A stretch of DNA of 38,477 nucleotides from an uncultured Faecalibacterium sp. (GCA_937907025.1 CALESJ010000018.1:1-38477), one strand, 5' to 3'. Positions 13,983-23,800 are shown, numbered from the stretch's first letter. Numbers and translations: made by a program. The notes: generated by a model from the letters alone, not told the origin.

Positions 13983-16556
13983 ATGAAAGTTGTTGTTATC
14001 GGCGGCGTGGCCGCCGGCACCAAGGCTGCTGCCAAGCTCAAGCGGGAACAGCCGGATGCCGAGGTTGTCATCTACACCAAGGGCCAGGACATCTCCTATG
14101 CGGGCTGCGGCCTGCCCTACTACCTGGGCGGCGATATTCCCACCCGGGAAGGCCTGATCGTCAACACCCCCCAGAAGTATGCCGGGCTCACCCGGGTACA
14201 GGTGCACACCGGCCAGGAGGCTGTGGCAGTGGATGCCGCTGCCAAGACCGTGACCGTGCGTGCCATCGACACCGGTGCCGACCACACCGAGAGCTATGAC
14301 AAGCTGATCCTGGCCGTGGGCGCCGAGCCTTTTGTGCCTAACGTGCCCGGCACTGCGCTGCCCGGCGTGTTCAAGATGCGCACCCCGGACGACGCCATTG
14401 CTGCCCGTGATTATGTGGACAAGAACGCCTGCCGCCGTGCCGTGGTCGTGGGCGGTGGTTTCATCGGCCTGGAAGTGGCCGAAAACCTGATGGCCAAGGG
14501 CGTTTCGGTCACGGTGGTGGATATGGCCAACCAGCTCATGCCCAACATCTTTGACCCCGAAATGGCCGGCTACGTCAAGCGCAAGCTGCAGGAAGCCGGC
14601 ATGCGCATCATGACCGGCACCGCCCTGCAGGGCATCACCGGCACCGATAAGGCCACCGGCATCACCACCGACGCCGGCTCCATCCCCGCCGATATGGTCG
14701 TGCTGGCCATCGGTATCCGCCCGGCCACCGCGTTCCTGGCCAACAGCGGCCTGGATATGTTCAAGGGCACCATCAAGGTGGACAACAAGCAGCAGACCAA
14801 CCTGCCCGATGTGTACGCCGTGGGCGACTGTGCCATGGTGTTCAATGCCCTGACCGGTGCACCCCAGTGGTCCGCCATGGGCTCCACCGCCAACATCACC
14901 GGCCGCTGCCTGGCCCGCAACCTTTCCGGCCATGAGAGTCTGTACGGCGGCTGCCTGGGCACCGGCGTGGTCCGCCTGCTGCCCACCCTCAACGCCGGCC
15001 GCACCGGCCTGACCGAAGCCCAGGCCAAGGACGCCGGCTTCGATCCCGTCACCGTGATTTGTGTTACCGATGACAAGGCCCACTACTATCCGGGTGCCGA
15101 CAGCTTCGTGACCAAGCTCATTGCCGACAAGACCACCCACAAGCTGCTGGGCATCCAGGTCCTGGGTGCCGGCGCCGTGGACAAGATGGTGGACATCGCC
15201 GTTACCGGTATCTCCCTGGGTGCCACGCTGGAAAGCTTCAACACCCTGGACTTTGCCTATGCGCCGCCTTTCTCCACCGCCATCCATCCCTTCGTGCAAG
15301 CCTGCTACATTCTGGAAAACAAGCTCTCCGGCGCGTTCGAAACCTTCACCCCTGCCGAGTATGCCGCCGGTGCGGCCGAGGGCTATCAGGTCATCGACGT
15401 GCAGCCGGAACCCAAGATCCCCGGCGCCCGCTGGGTCAACCTGTCCCAGGCCACCGGCCCCATCGAGGGTCTGGACAAGGACGCCAAGCTGCTGCTGGTC
15501 TGCGCTAAGGGCAAGCGCGGCTACTTCCTGCAGAACCGCCTGAAGAGCTTCGGCTACACCAACACCCGCGTGCTGGAAGGCGGCGCCTATTTCAACAAGG
15601 TCAAGGCCGGCCCCGTCAAGGGCACGCTGACCCCTGAGGAAATCAAGCGGGTCAAGGGCCTGGGCTGCCTGCAGGACAAGCGTTACCCGGATGTGTTCAA
15701 CGTCCGCGTCATCACCCGCAACGGCAAGATCACGGCCGAGGAGCAGCGGGCCATCACCGAAGCCGCCGAGAAGTACGGCTCCGGTGAAGTCACCATGACC
15801 ACCCGTCTGACCCTGGAGATCCAGGGCGTACATTACGCCGACCTGGAGGATCTGATGGACTTCCTGCAGCAGGCGGGCCTGCGCACCGGCGGCACCGGCT
15901 CTCTGGTGCGCCCGGTGGTTTCCTGCAAGGGTACCACCTGCCAGTACGGCCTGCTGGATTCCTTCGGCCTGAGCGAAAAGCTGCATGAACGCTTCTATGT
16001 GGGCTACCACAACGTGACCCTGCCCCACAAGTTCAAGATCGCCGTGGGCGGCTGCCCGAACAACTGCGTCAAGCCCGACCTGAACGACTTGGGCATCGTG
16101 GGCCAGCGCGTGCCCATGATCGACCCGTCCAAGTGCCGCAACTGCAAGGTCTGCCAGGTGGAAAAGAACTGCCCCATCCATGTGGCCAAGCTGGAGAACG
16201 GTGTGCTGAACATCGACCCCAACGCCTGCAACCACTGCGGCCGCTGCAAGGGCAAGTGCCCCTTCGGCGTCACCGAGGACTTCGTGGACGGCTACAAGAT
16301 CTACATCGGCGGCCGCTGGGGCAAGAAGATCGCCCATGGCCATGCCCTGGACAAGATCTTTACCTCCGAGGAGGAAGTGCTGGATATTGTGGAACGCGCC
16401 ATCCTGTTCTTCCGCAATGAAGGCATCACCGGCGAGCGCTTCGCCGATACCATCGAGCGCCTGGGCTTCGATTATGTCCAGGACAAGCTCCTCACCGCGC
16501 CCATGGACAAGGAAGCGGCGCTGAAGAAGACCGTGGTGGGCGGCGCCACCTGCTAA
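13983..16556 (+). CDS. Fusion: CoA-disulfide-reductase-like flavoprotein, rhodanese, sulfite-reductase half, ferredoxin
   Basis: An 857-aa cytoplasmic redox enzyme with four parts. Residues 1-450 are a flavin-dependent disulfide reductase: FAD motif VIGGVAAGTKAAAK, redox cysteine C42 in YAGCGLPYYLGG, NAD(P)H motif VVVGGGFIGLEVAE, and FAD motif DVYAVGDC. Residues 455-540 are a rhodanese domain with C507 in LLLVCAKGKRGYF. Residues about 560-700 resemble the siroheme and [4Fe-4S] half of sulfite/nitrite reductases, with C648/C653 and C691/C695. Residues 718-759 hold two ferredoxin motifs (C718, 721, 724, 730; C749, 752, 755, 759). The likely role is reduction of persulfide, polysulfide or sulfite to sulfide; the substrate is inferred. 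AGGAGG sits before the ATG. A siroheme synthase gene lies 3 kb downstream on the same strand. Confidence 0.88.
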   Translation: MKVVVIGGVAAGTKAAAKLKREQPDAEVVIYTKGQDISYAGCGLPYYLGGDIPTREGLIVNTPQKYAGLTRVQVHTGQEAVAVDAAAKTVTVRAIDTGADHTESYDKLILAVGAEPFVPNVPGTALPGVFKMRTPDDAIAARDYVDKNACRRAVVVGGGFIGLEVAENLMAKGVSVTVVDMANQLMPNIFDPEMAGYVKRKLQEAGMRIMTGTALQGITGTDKATGITTDAGSIPADMVVLAIGIRPATAFLANSGLDMFKGTIKVDNKQQTNLPDVYAVGDCAMVFNALTGAPQWSAMGSTANITGRCLARNLSGHESLYGGCLGTGVVRLLPTLNAGRTGLTEAQAKDAGFDPVTVICVTDDKAHYYPGADSFVTKLIADKTTHKLLGIQVLGAGAVDKMVDIAVTGISLGATLESFNTLDFAYAPPFSTAIHPFVQACYILENKLSGAFETFTPAEYAAGAAEGYQVIDVQPEPKIPGARWVNLSQATGPIEGLDKDAKLLLVCAKGKRGYFLQNRLKSFGYTNTRVLEGGAYFNKVKAGPVKGTLTPEEIKRVKGLGCLQDKRYPDVFNVRVITRNGKITAEEQRAITEAAEKYGSGEVTMTTRLTLEIQGVHYADLEDLMDFLQQAGLRTGGTGSLVRPVVSCKGTTCQYGLLDSFGLSEKLHERFYVGYHNVTLPHKFKIAVGGCPNNCVKPDLNDLGIVGQRVPMIDPSKCRNCKVCQVEKNCPIHVAKLENGVLNIDPNACNHCGRCKGKCPFGVTEDFVDGYKIYIGGRWGKKIAHGHALDKIFTSEEEVLDIVERAILFFRNEGITGERFADTIERLGFDYVQDKLLTAPMDKEAALKKTVVGGATC

Positions 16557-16692
16557 ACCGCAGAAAAGCCGCAGCACAGCAAAAACCGGAAAAAGCATAT
16601 ACGGATCTGCCGGACCGCAAGACGGAAAAGGGCTTTAAAACGATCCTCTGCTTGCCTGTAACAAAGCAGCAGGGGCGTGGTGTACCCTCAAC
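16557..16692 (+). other. Intergenic leader before the ABC importer
   Basis: No gene seen. It contains a CTGCTT/AAGCAG hairpin (about 16649-16670) and then a terminator. I do not recognise cobalamin, molybdenum-cofactor or other known riboswitch signatures here. Confidence 0.35.
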
Positions 16693-16713
16693 GCCGGGCG
16701 GCCCGGCTTTTTT
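16693..16713 (+). terminator. Terminator before the ABC importer
   Basis: GCCGGG (16693-16698) with CCCGGC (16702-16707), followed by six T. It lies 137 bases after the fusion gene and 48 before the lipoprotein start. It may end the fusion transcript or act as an attenuator for the importer. Confidence 0.7.
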
Positions 16714-16761
16714 CGGTCAAGAGGGGAACAATTTTATCTGCAATCGGGAAAGGAACAACAC

Positions 16762-17751
16762 ATGAAAAAACTTCTTGCATCCACTCTGGCGCTGGCCCTG
16801 CTGGCCGGCTGCACGCCGGGCACCAGCACCGCCCAGACCGCCGAAAGCGCCGAAACCGCTGTCCAGACGCCCCAGTCCGCCGCCACGGCCGAAAGCAGTA
16901 CCGGCGCCGTGACCATCGTGGATGACCTGGGCCGCAGCGTCACCGTGGATAACCCCCAGCGGGTGGCGGTGCTCATCGGCAGCTTTGCGGATGTGTGGTG
17001 CCTGGCAGGCGGGGAGGACAGCCTGGTGGCCACCGCCAACGATGCCTGGACCTACTTCGATTATCTGCCGCTGGACAACGTGGTCAACCTGGGCGACACC
17101 AAGGACATCAGCCTGGAAACCCTCATTGCGGCGGAACCGGACTTCATCGTGGCCAGCTGCAACACCGAGCTGGACCTGGAACTCATGCCCACCTTTGAGG
17201 AGATGGGCATTCCGGCCGCCTACTTTGAGGTCAGCACCTTTGAGGACTATCTGAGCATGCTGGACCGCTGCACCCAGATCACCGGTGACACCGAATCCTA
17301 CAAGACCAACGGCACCGACGTGCAGGCCCAGGTGGATGAAGCCATCGCCCGGGCGGACGGCAGCCAGCCTTCCGTCTTGTACATCCGGGTGTCCAGTTCC
17401 GGCTGCAAGGTCAAGAACAGCCAGGACAACGTCCTGGGCGAGATGCTGGCGGCGCTGGGCTGCGTCAACATTGCCGACCGGGACGACTCCCTGCTGGAGG
17501 ACCTGAGCATGGAGGTCATCATGCAGGAGGACCCGGATTATATCTTCCTCATCTACCAGACCTCCGACCCCTCGGTGGCCGAAGGGGTGGCCGACCAGAC
17601 CCTGCGCAGCAACCCGGCCTGGAGCAGCCTGCGGGCCGTGCAAGAGGGCCGCTGCTATGTGATGGACCCGACCTTGTACAACCTGAAACCGAACGCACGT
17701 TGGGGGCAAGCCTATGAACAGTTGGCGGATATCCTGTATCCGGCTGCGTAA
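16762..17751 (+). CDS. ABC importer substrate-binding lipoprotein, Fe-siderophore/B12/haem family
   Basis: A 329-aa extracytoplasmic binding protein. The lipoprotein signal ends in LLAGC (C17), followed by a low-complexity Ala/Thr/Glu tether to about residue 50. The binding fold starts at VTIVDDLGRSVTVDNPQRVAVL, the usual opening of the FepB/BtuF class. LGDTKDISLETLIAAEPDFIV is the matching mid-region. GGAAAGGA precedes the ATG. The last 38 bases overlap the permease gene. The ligand might be ferric chelate, cobalamin, haem or another tetrapyrrole; the siroheme synthase in the same cluster favours iron or tetrapyrrole supply, as inference only. Confidence 0.88.
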   Translation: MKKLLASTLALALLAGCTPGTSTAQTAESAETAVQTPQSAATAESSTGAVTIVDDLGRSVTVDNPQRVAVLIGSFADVWCLAGGEDSLVATANDAWTYFDYLPLDNVVNLGDTKDISLETLIAAEPDFIVASCNTELDLELMPTFEEMGIPAAYFEVSTFEDYLSMLDRCTQITGDTESYKTNGTDVQAQVDEAIARADGSQPSVLYIRVSSSGCKVKNSQDNVLGEMLAALGCVNIADRDDSLLEDLSMEVIMQEDPDYIFLIYQTSDPSVAEGVADQTLRSNPAWSSLRAVQEGRCYVMDPTLYNLKPNARWGQAYEQLADILYPAA

Positions 17752-18736
17752 GCATCCGGCAGCGGCCGCCCTGTTTCTGGCGGTTCTGACCCTGCTGCTG
17801 GCGGTGCTCAGCCTGTGCATCGGCGCGGTGGAAATTTCCCCCGCCCAGGTGGTGCGGGCCCTGTTCACCAACGACCCCGCCGATGTGTCCGCCCGGGTGG
17901 TGCTGTACTCCCGGCTGCCCCGCACCTGCGGTAGCCTGCTGGCCGGGGCGGCGCTGGCCGTGTCCGGCGTTATCATCCAGACGGTGCTGGGCAACCCCCT
18001 GGCGGCGCCCCATATCATCGGCGTCAACGCCGGGGCCGGGCTGGCCGTCACCATCAGCTGTGCCATCGCCCCCATGGCCGCCGTACGGCCGCTGGCGGCT
18101 TTCGGCGGCGCCATGGTGGGGGTGCTGCTGGTGCTGCTCTTTGCCGAAACCACCGGTGCCTCCCGCATCACCCTGGTGCTGGCCGGCGTGGCCATTTCCA
18201 GCATCTTTACCGCCCTCATCGACGCGGTGACCACCATCTTTCCCGATGCCCTCATCGGCTACACCGATTTCCGCATCGGCGGTCTGGCGGGGGTCACCAT
18301 GGCCCGGCTGGGCCCGGCGGCGGCCCTCATTGCGGTCAGCCTGATATTGACCCTGTCCCTGTCCGGCCTGCTGGATGTGCTGGCCCTGGGCCCTGAAACA
18401 GCCCAGAGCCTGGGACTTTCGGTGCGGCCCACCCGCCTGTTGTTTCTGACCCTGGCAGCGGCCCTGGCCGGGGCGGCGGTCAGCTTCTGCGGTCTGGTTG
18501 GCTTTGTGGGCCTGCTGGTGCCCCATGCGGTGCGCTCGGTGGTGGGGGAGGAGAGCCGTCCCCTGGTTCTCTGCTCCGCTCTGGGCGGGGCGGCGCTCAT
18601 GACCCTGTGCGACCTGGTGGCCCGCACGGTGGTGGCTCCCTTTGAGCTGCCGGTGGGCACCATCCTGAGCATTCTGGGCGGGCCGTTCTTCCTGTGGCTG
18701 CTGGTCCGCCAGAGAGGAGGCCGCACCCATGATTGA
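17714..18736 (+). CDS. ABC importer permease, FecCD/BtuC family
   Basis: A 340-aa membrane protein with about nine or ten helices. FecCD-family motifs: RLPRTCGSLLAGAALAVSG near residues 66-84, QTVLGNPLAAPHIIGVNAGA near 88-107, and GLVGFVGLLVPHAVRS near 258-273. GGGGGC lies 6 bases before the ATG at 17714, inside the 3' end of the lipoprotein gene. It overlaps the ATPase gene by 8 bases. The dimer should form the channel of the importer. Confidence 0.93.
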   Translation: MNSWRISCIRLRKHPAAAALFLAVLTLLLAVLSLCIGAVEISPAQVVRALFTNDPADVSARVVLYSRLPRTCGSLLAGAALAVSGVIIQTVLGNPLAAPHIIGVNAGAGLAVTISCAIAPMAAVRPLAAFGGAMVGVLLVLLFAETTGASRITLVLAGVAISSIFTALIDAVTTIFPDALIGYTDFRIGGLAGVTMARLGPAAALIAVSLILTLSLSGLLDVLALGPETAQSLGLSVRPTRLLFLTLAAALAGAAVSFCGLVGFVGLLVPHAVRSVVGEESRPLVLCSALGGAALMTLCDLVARTVVAPFELPVGTILSILGGPFFLWLLVRQRGGRTHD

Positions 18737-19505
18737 ATTGCAGCATGTGCAGGCCGGGTACCATAAACGCCCGGTACTGCGCGGGGTGGACCTGACTTTC
18801 CGCCCCGGAGAGGTGTTGGCGCTTATCGGGCCCAACGGCAGCGGCAAAAGTACCCTGCTGCGCACGGCCCTGGGGCTTTTGCCCTGCACCGGGGGACAGG
18901 TCTTGTACGACGGTGCGCCCCTGACCGGGCTTTCGCCCCGGCAGGTGGCCCAGCAGGCGGCCTTTTTGTCCCAGACCCGCACCACCCCCAATATCACCGC
19001 CAAGCGGATGGTGCTGCACGGGCGGTTCCCCCATCTGTCCTATCCCCGGCACTACCGGCCGGAAGACAAGGCCATCGTGCGGCAGGCGCTGGAGGAAGCG
19101 GACGCCGCCGACCTGGCCGACCGCCCTATGAACGAGCTCAGCGGCGGCCAGCGGCAGAAAGTCTATCTGGCCATGGCCATTGCCCAGCAGACGCCCACCG
19201 TCCTCATGGATGAGCCCACTACCTTTCTGGATATTGCCCACCAGCTGGGGGTCATGGAGATGGCCCACCGGCTGGCGGAAGGCGGCCGGGCGGTGGTGCT
19301 GGTGCTGCACGACCTGCCCCTGGCCATGGGCGGTGCCGACCGTCTGGCGGTGTTGGAAAACGGCCTGCTGGTGCACAGCGGCACCCCGGAAGAAATCTAT
19401 GACAGCGGCGTGCTGGAAACGGTGTTTGCCATCCGGCAGGGCCGCACCAAAACCGCCGACGGATGGCGGTATTACTGTGAACTGCCCCGGAAGGAGGAAG
19501 GTTAA
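18729..19505 (+). CDS. ABC importer ATPase, Fe-siderophore/B12 family
   Basis: A 258-aa ATPase with Walker A GPNGSGKST at 34-42, Q-loop near 87, signature LSGGQRQK from 137, Walker B VLMDEPT near 159-165 and H-loop VLHD near 195. FepC/BtuD-type length. The start overlaps the permease end; GAGAGGAGG precedes it. The stop is directly followed by the ATG of the siroheme synthase with no gap, so the importer and siroheme synthesis are translationally coupled. That adjacency is the main hint about what the importer supplies. Confidence 0.95.
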   Translation: MIELQHVQAGYHKRPVLRGVDLTFRPGEVLALIGPNGSGKSTLLRTALGLLPCTGGQVLYDGAPLTGLSPRQVAQQAAFLSQTRTTPNITAKRMVLHGRFPHLSYPRHYRPEDKAIVRQALEEADAADLADRPMNELSGGQRQKVYLAMAIAQQTPTVLMDEPTTFLDIAHQLGVMEMAHRLAEGGRAVVLVLHDLPLAMGGADRLAVLENGLLVHSGTPEEIYDSGVLETVFAIRQGRTKTADGWRYYCELPRKEEG

Positions 19506-20834
19506 ATGCCCTGGTTCCCCATGTTTATACAGCTGCGGGACGCGCCCGTCCTGATCGCGGGCGGTGGCACGGTGGCGCTGCGCAAAGCGGAAAAACTGCG
19601 GCCCTACGGACCCCGCATCACGGTGGTGGCCCCGGAGATCGCCCCCGAACTGGCGGCGCTGCCGGGTCTGACCTTCTGCCGCCGTCCCTTTGCGGAAAGC
19701 GATCTGCAGGGGCCGCCGGTCCTGGTCATTGCGGCTACCGATGACACTTCCCTCAACCACAAAATTTCCGCCCTGTGCCGGGAACAGCGCATCCCGGTGA
19801 ATGTGGTGGATGACCCGGCGGCCTGCGGATTCCTGTTCCCGGCGCTGGTGCGGCGGGGACGGCTGTCGGTGGGCATCTCCACCGGCGGGGCCAGCCCCAC
19901 GGCGGCGGTGTGGCTGAAGGAGCGCATCGAGAGCATTCTGCCGCCCCATTTCGGCGCGGCGCTGGACCGGCTGGAAGCCCTGCGCCCCACCCTGAAAGCC
20001 CAGGTCCCCGACGAACACGAGCGGGCTGCCCGGTTCCGCGCCGCCTTTGAGCGGGAGCTGGCCGTGCCTGCCGACGATGCCGCCGCACGTCCGTCCGGCC
20101 ATGTGGCGCTGGTGGGGGCCGGGTGCGGCAAGGCTGACCTGATCACCGTGCGGGGGCTGCGGCTGCTGCGGCAGTGCACCGCTCTGGTGTACGATGACCT
20201 TATCGACGACAGCCTGCTGGACGAACTGCCCCCCGATGCCCAGACCTTCTACATGGGCAAGCGCAGCGGTCACCACGCCGCGCCCCAGGGGGAGATCAAC
20301 GCCAAACTCATCGAGCTGGCCCGGGCCGGCCACCAGGTGGTGCGGCTCAAGGGCGGCGACCCCTTCGTCTTCGGGCGGGGCGGGGAGGAAGCCCTGGCCC
20401 TGCGGCAGGCGGGCATCGACTTTGAGGTGGTGCCCGGCATTTCCTCGGCCATTGCCATTCCCGGGGAGGCGGGCATACCCGTTACCCATCGGGGACTGAG
20501 CCGGGAGGTCCACATCATCACCGCCCACACCAAAGCGGAGGAAGAACTGGACTACCGCTGGTATGCGGCGCTGGAAGGCACGCTGGTCTTTCTCATGGGC
20601 TTGCAGCGGCTGGAGATCATCGCCCGTGACCTGCAGGCGGGCGGCATGGCAGGGGACACCCCGGCCGCCGTCATCAGCGGCGGAAACGCCGCCCACCGGG
20701 CCGCCGTGCGGGCACCGCTGTGCGAGATTGCCGCTGCCACCCGGCAGGCGGGGGTGGAAGCCCCGGCCATCATTGTGGTGGGCGAGGTAGCAGCCCTGGA
20801 CCTGTACAACGGGACAATCCCCGAAACCGAATAA
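19506..20834 (+). CDS. cysG: Siroheme synthase, CysG-type fusion (dehydrogenase/ferrochelatase plus uroporphyrinogen-III methyltransferase)
   Basis: A 442-aa protein in two halves. Residues 1-200 are the precorrin-2 dehydrogenase/ferrochelatase module, with the NAD motif IAGGGTVALRKAEKL and VNVVDDPAACGFLFPALVRRG. Residues about 198-442 are uroporphyrinogen-III C-methyltransferase: VALVGAGCGKADLIT (a Cys where Pro is usual), VYDDLI, VRLKGGDPFVFGRGGEE, VVPGISSA and GIPVTHRG. Together they turn uroporphyrinogen III into siroheme, the cofactor of sulfite and nitrite reductases. The same strand carries the fusion reductase that would need it. A strong terminator follows. Confidence 0.94.
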   Translation: MPWFPMFIQLRDAPVLIAGGGTVALRKAEKLRPYGPRITVVAPEIAPELAALPGLTFCRRPFAESDLQGPPVLVIAATDDTSLNHKISALCREQRIPVNVVDDPAACGFLFPALVRRGRLSVGISTGGASPTAAVWLKERIESILPPHFGAALDRLEALRPTLKAQVPDEHERAARFRAAFERELAVPADDAAARPSGHVALVGAGCGKADLITVRGLRLLRQCTALVYDDLIDDSLLDELPPDAQTFYMGKRSGHHAAPQGEINAKLIELARAGHQVVRLKGGDPFVFGRGGEEALALRQAGIDFEVVPGISSAIAIPGEAGIPVTHRGLSREVHIITAHTKAEEELDYRWYAALEGTLVFLMGLQRLEIIARDLQAGGMAGDTPAAVISGGNAAHRAAVRAPLCEIAAATRQAGVEAPAIIVVGEVAALDLYNGTIPETE

Positions 20835-20842
20835 AACCCGAA

Positions 20843-20876
20843 AAAACGGGAGAGCGAAACTTCGCTCTCCCGTTTT
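20843..20876. terminator. Bidirectional terminator between cysG and the GLUG gene
   Basis: AAAACGGGAGAGCGA (20843-20857) pairs with TCGCTCTCCCGTTTT (20862-20876) around a short loop. T tracts are available on both strands, and genes converge here. Confidence 0.85.
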
Positions 20877-20887
20877 CTGTTGGCGGT

Positions 20888-23800
20888 TTATTGCCCGCTG
20901 CGGGCTTTCCGGCGGCGCCGGGCCAGCCCGGCCGCCACCAGCAGGAGCACCACCGCGGCGATGCCCACGGCCAGCGCCGGAAGCGGTACTTCCGGCTGTA
21001 CCACGGCGGCCAGGGTGTCCTCCCCGGGTAGGGCGGTGAACACCAGATAGCTACCATCCTCGGTGGTATCGGCACAGCGCCAGCTGCCGTCGGCGGCGCG
21101 CAGATACACCTTGGTGTTCTTCTGCTGGGGCAGGTAGTGCAGCTGCCAGGAACTGCCGGCGCTTTCCGGCAGGGTGAACTGCCAGCTTTCGGTGTGCTGC
21201 CCGGCAACCAGGGGCGCGGCATCGCTGGCGGTCAGAGCCAGCTCTCCGGGGCGGAAACTGCCCTCGGCCAGCAGTACGGCCCGGCCGTCGTCCCGCTGCT
21301 CGGCACTGGAAACCACGGTGGTCAGCGGTGTATACACCGCGTCAATGACCTGGTCGAACCGGATGTTTTCGGTGGTAAAGTCAGGCCAGGCGGCGGTGCA
21401 GCCGTCCTTGGGCGGGATGGCCGGGGCGTTGTTCAGATCAAAATTGCCGCCGTAATCCACCGTTTCGGTGGTCAGCACCGCGCCGTCTGCCCGGAAGGTC
21501 AGCACAATGGTGCGGAAGGCTTCGGGCAGCCCTTCCTGCTCGGTCAGGGCGGCAAAATCGGCAAAGGCCAGAGGTTCGGCCTGCCCGGCGTAGCTCACGC
21601 CGCCAATGCCGCCCAGGGTATCGCTCACAAAGTAGTTGCCGCTCTGCTCGCTGTCGGTATCCTGCAAGGCATCGGTCAGGCTGTCGCTTTCCAGGGCACC
21701 CGCAATGGCGCCCACCCACTCGGTGCCGGAAGCCAGCACCAGGGACCGGCACCCGGTCACGGTATAGCCGCTGCCCGTGATGCCGCCCACATATTCGTCG
21801 CCTTCCAGGCGGCACTTGGCGGCACAGTCACGGACAGCGCTCCGGCTGCGCCCGGCAATGCCGCCCACATAGTCGGTGTCGGCGGTGCCCAGGTCTGCAT
21901 AGTTCCGGCTGTTCATCACGGTGCCCATGTCCATGCTGCCCACGATGCCGCCGGCACATTCTTTCTTGGCCTGTACGCTGCCGGCGTTCTCACAGTCCCG
22001 GATGACGATGCGGGTCTTGTAGGTCACATTCAGGGAGCTGCTGCCGGAAATTTTCGTGTCGTCCTCCGGGTCCAGGTCGTTCTCCCGGGCCATGGCGCCG
22101 GTGATGCCGCCTGCGTTGATGTCGGCGTTCACGCTGCCCTCGTTGCGGCAGTTGAACACCTTGCCTTCGGTATCGCTATCGGTGTCGCTGTCCGAAACAT
22201 CCTGGAACAGGTCGGCGTTGGTGTCGGGTTCGGCAGCGCCCAGCAGGGTGTTGCCGATGACGTTCAGCTGGTCGGTGATGGCCTGGATGTCCTGAATCAG
22301 GGCCTGGGTGTGGTCGCCGGTGTCGGTGTTCAGGCTGCCCACGCCGTCGGCCAGAGAGGCCAGACTGCCGTTCAGGCTGTTGCGGGCGGCGGTGATCTGG
22401 TCGCTGCCGGTCACATCCAGGCTGGGCACAGTCAGGGAAAGCTGGCCGTCCACTGTCAGGGAGCCATCGTGCTGCAAGTCGCCGTCCATGTCAAGAGTGG
22501 GGGCACCGTGAACGGCAGCGCTGCGGTCGGCCGGTTCGGCAGGGGCCTCCGGATCTGCGGGTGCTTCCGGAATCTCGGTGGCATCGGGGGAAGGTGTTGT
22601 GGATTCATCGGGGGAAGGCACCTCACCGGGCTGGGGCTCCGGCGATGCTTCCGGCGTGGGTGTGGGCGTCGGTTCCGCCGAGGGGGCCGGCGTTGCATCC
22701 GGTACTTCGGTGGGGGTCGGAGTAGGGCTGCTGCCGATGCCCAGCGAAGTATCACCGTTGGTGGTGCTGTTGCCGGGCAGCTTGGTCAGGTCGGTGAGGG
22801 TGATCTCCTGGGTGCCGATGCTGATGCCGTTGGCCAGCTGGTCCAGAAGATTGCTGACCGCCGTGCGGGCGGTGTCCACCTGGCTTTGCAGCTGACTCAG
22901 CCGTCCGGTCAGCTCGCTGGAGGAAGCCGACGCATCCTGGGTGGCTTTGTTCATCAGCCCCTGCAGGGTGTTCAGTTCGCCCTGCAATTTCTGCAGGGTG
23001 TCGGCGCTGTACTGCAAAATGCTGGAAGGCTCCATCTGGCCCACAATGCCGCCGCCCTCTTTGCGGGCGTGGACGGTGCCGTAGTTTACACAGCCTTCGA
23101 TGTAGCCGGTCTGGCTGCCTGCAATGCCGCCCACGTTGTAGCCGATGTGGTCGTATCCCACATCGCCCCGGTTCACGCAGGCCCGGATGACCCCGGCAGA
23201 ACTGCCCGCCATGCCGCCGATGTCGGTAATGTCGGCGGCGCGCTCGGTCTTGAGCAAGTCCTCCACGGTCAGGTCTTCCAGGTCCACCTCGTTCTGGCTC
23301 ACGGTGGTGTTCACGGAGGCCAGGTTGGTACAGCCGGTCACCACGCCGTCGTTGCGGCCGGTCATGCCGCCGATGAAGTGGTCACCGTACACGCTGCCGC
23401 TGACCGTGCATCCGCTGATGACGCCGTCGGCGGTGTTCACGCCTGCCATGCCGCCCACCTGGGTGGTGCCGGACACGGTGCCGTCGAACCGGCAGTTCTC
23501 GATGGTGCCGGCGTTCTCCCCGGCAAAGCCGCCCACCTCGGCCCGGGACCCGCCCGGCTGGACCGTGCCTTGCAGGGTGGTGGCCCGCACAGTGGCGTCG
23601 GTCTGGATGTAGCGGAACAGTCCCTGCACGCTGCCGTCGGCGGTCAGGGTCAGGCCGCTGATGGTGTGGTTCTGGCCGTCCCACAGGCCGCCGAAGCTGG
23701 GAATGCCGCCGAAATCGGTGCCGCTCAGGTCAATATCGGCATCCAGATAGACGGTCTTGCCCCGGCTCCAGCTGTCCAGGCGGCAGTCCGCGGCCAGCTG

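Noticed and set aside
16557..16761. Cobalamin riboswitch before the B12/Fe-type importer
   Set aside because: Neither the GCCACTG core nor the other B12-box elements can be found; the region only has short hairpins.
22560..22760. Tandem DNA repeat in the GLUG gene
   Set aside because: The low-complexity stretch encodes a Pro/Thr/Glu linker with varied codons and no fixed repeat unit.
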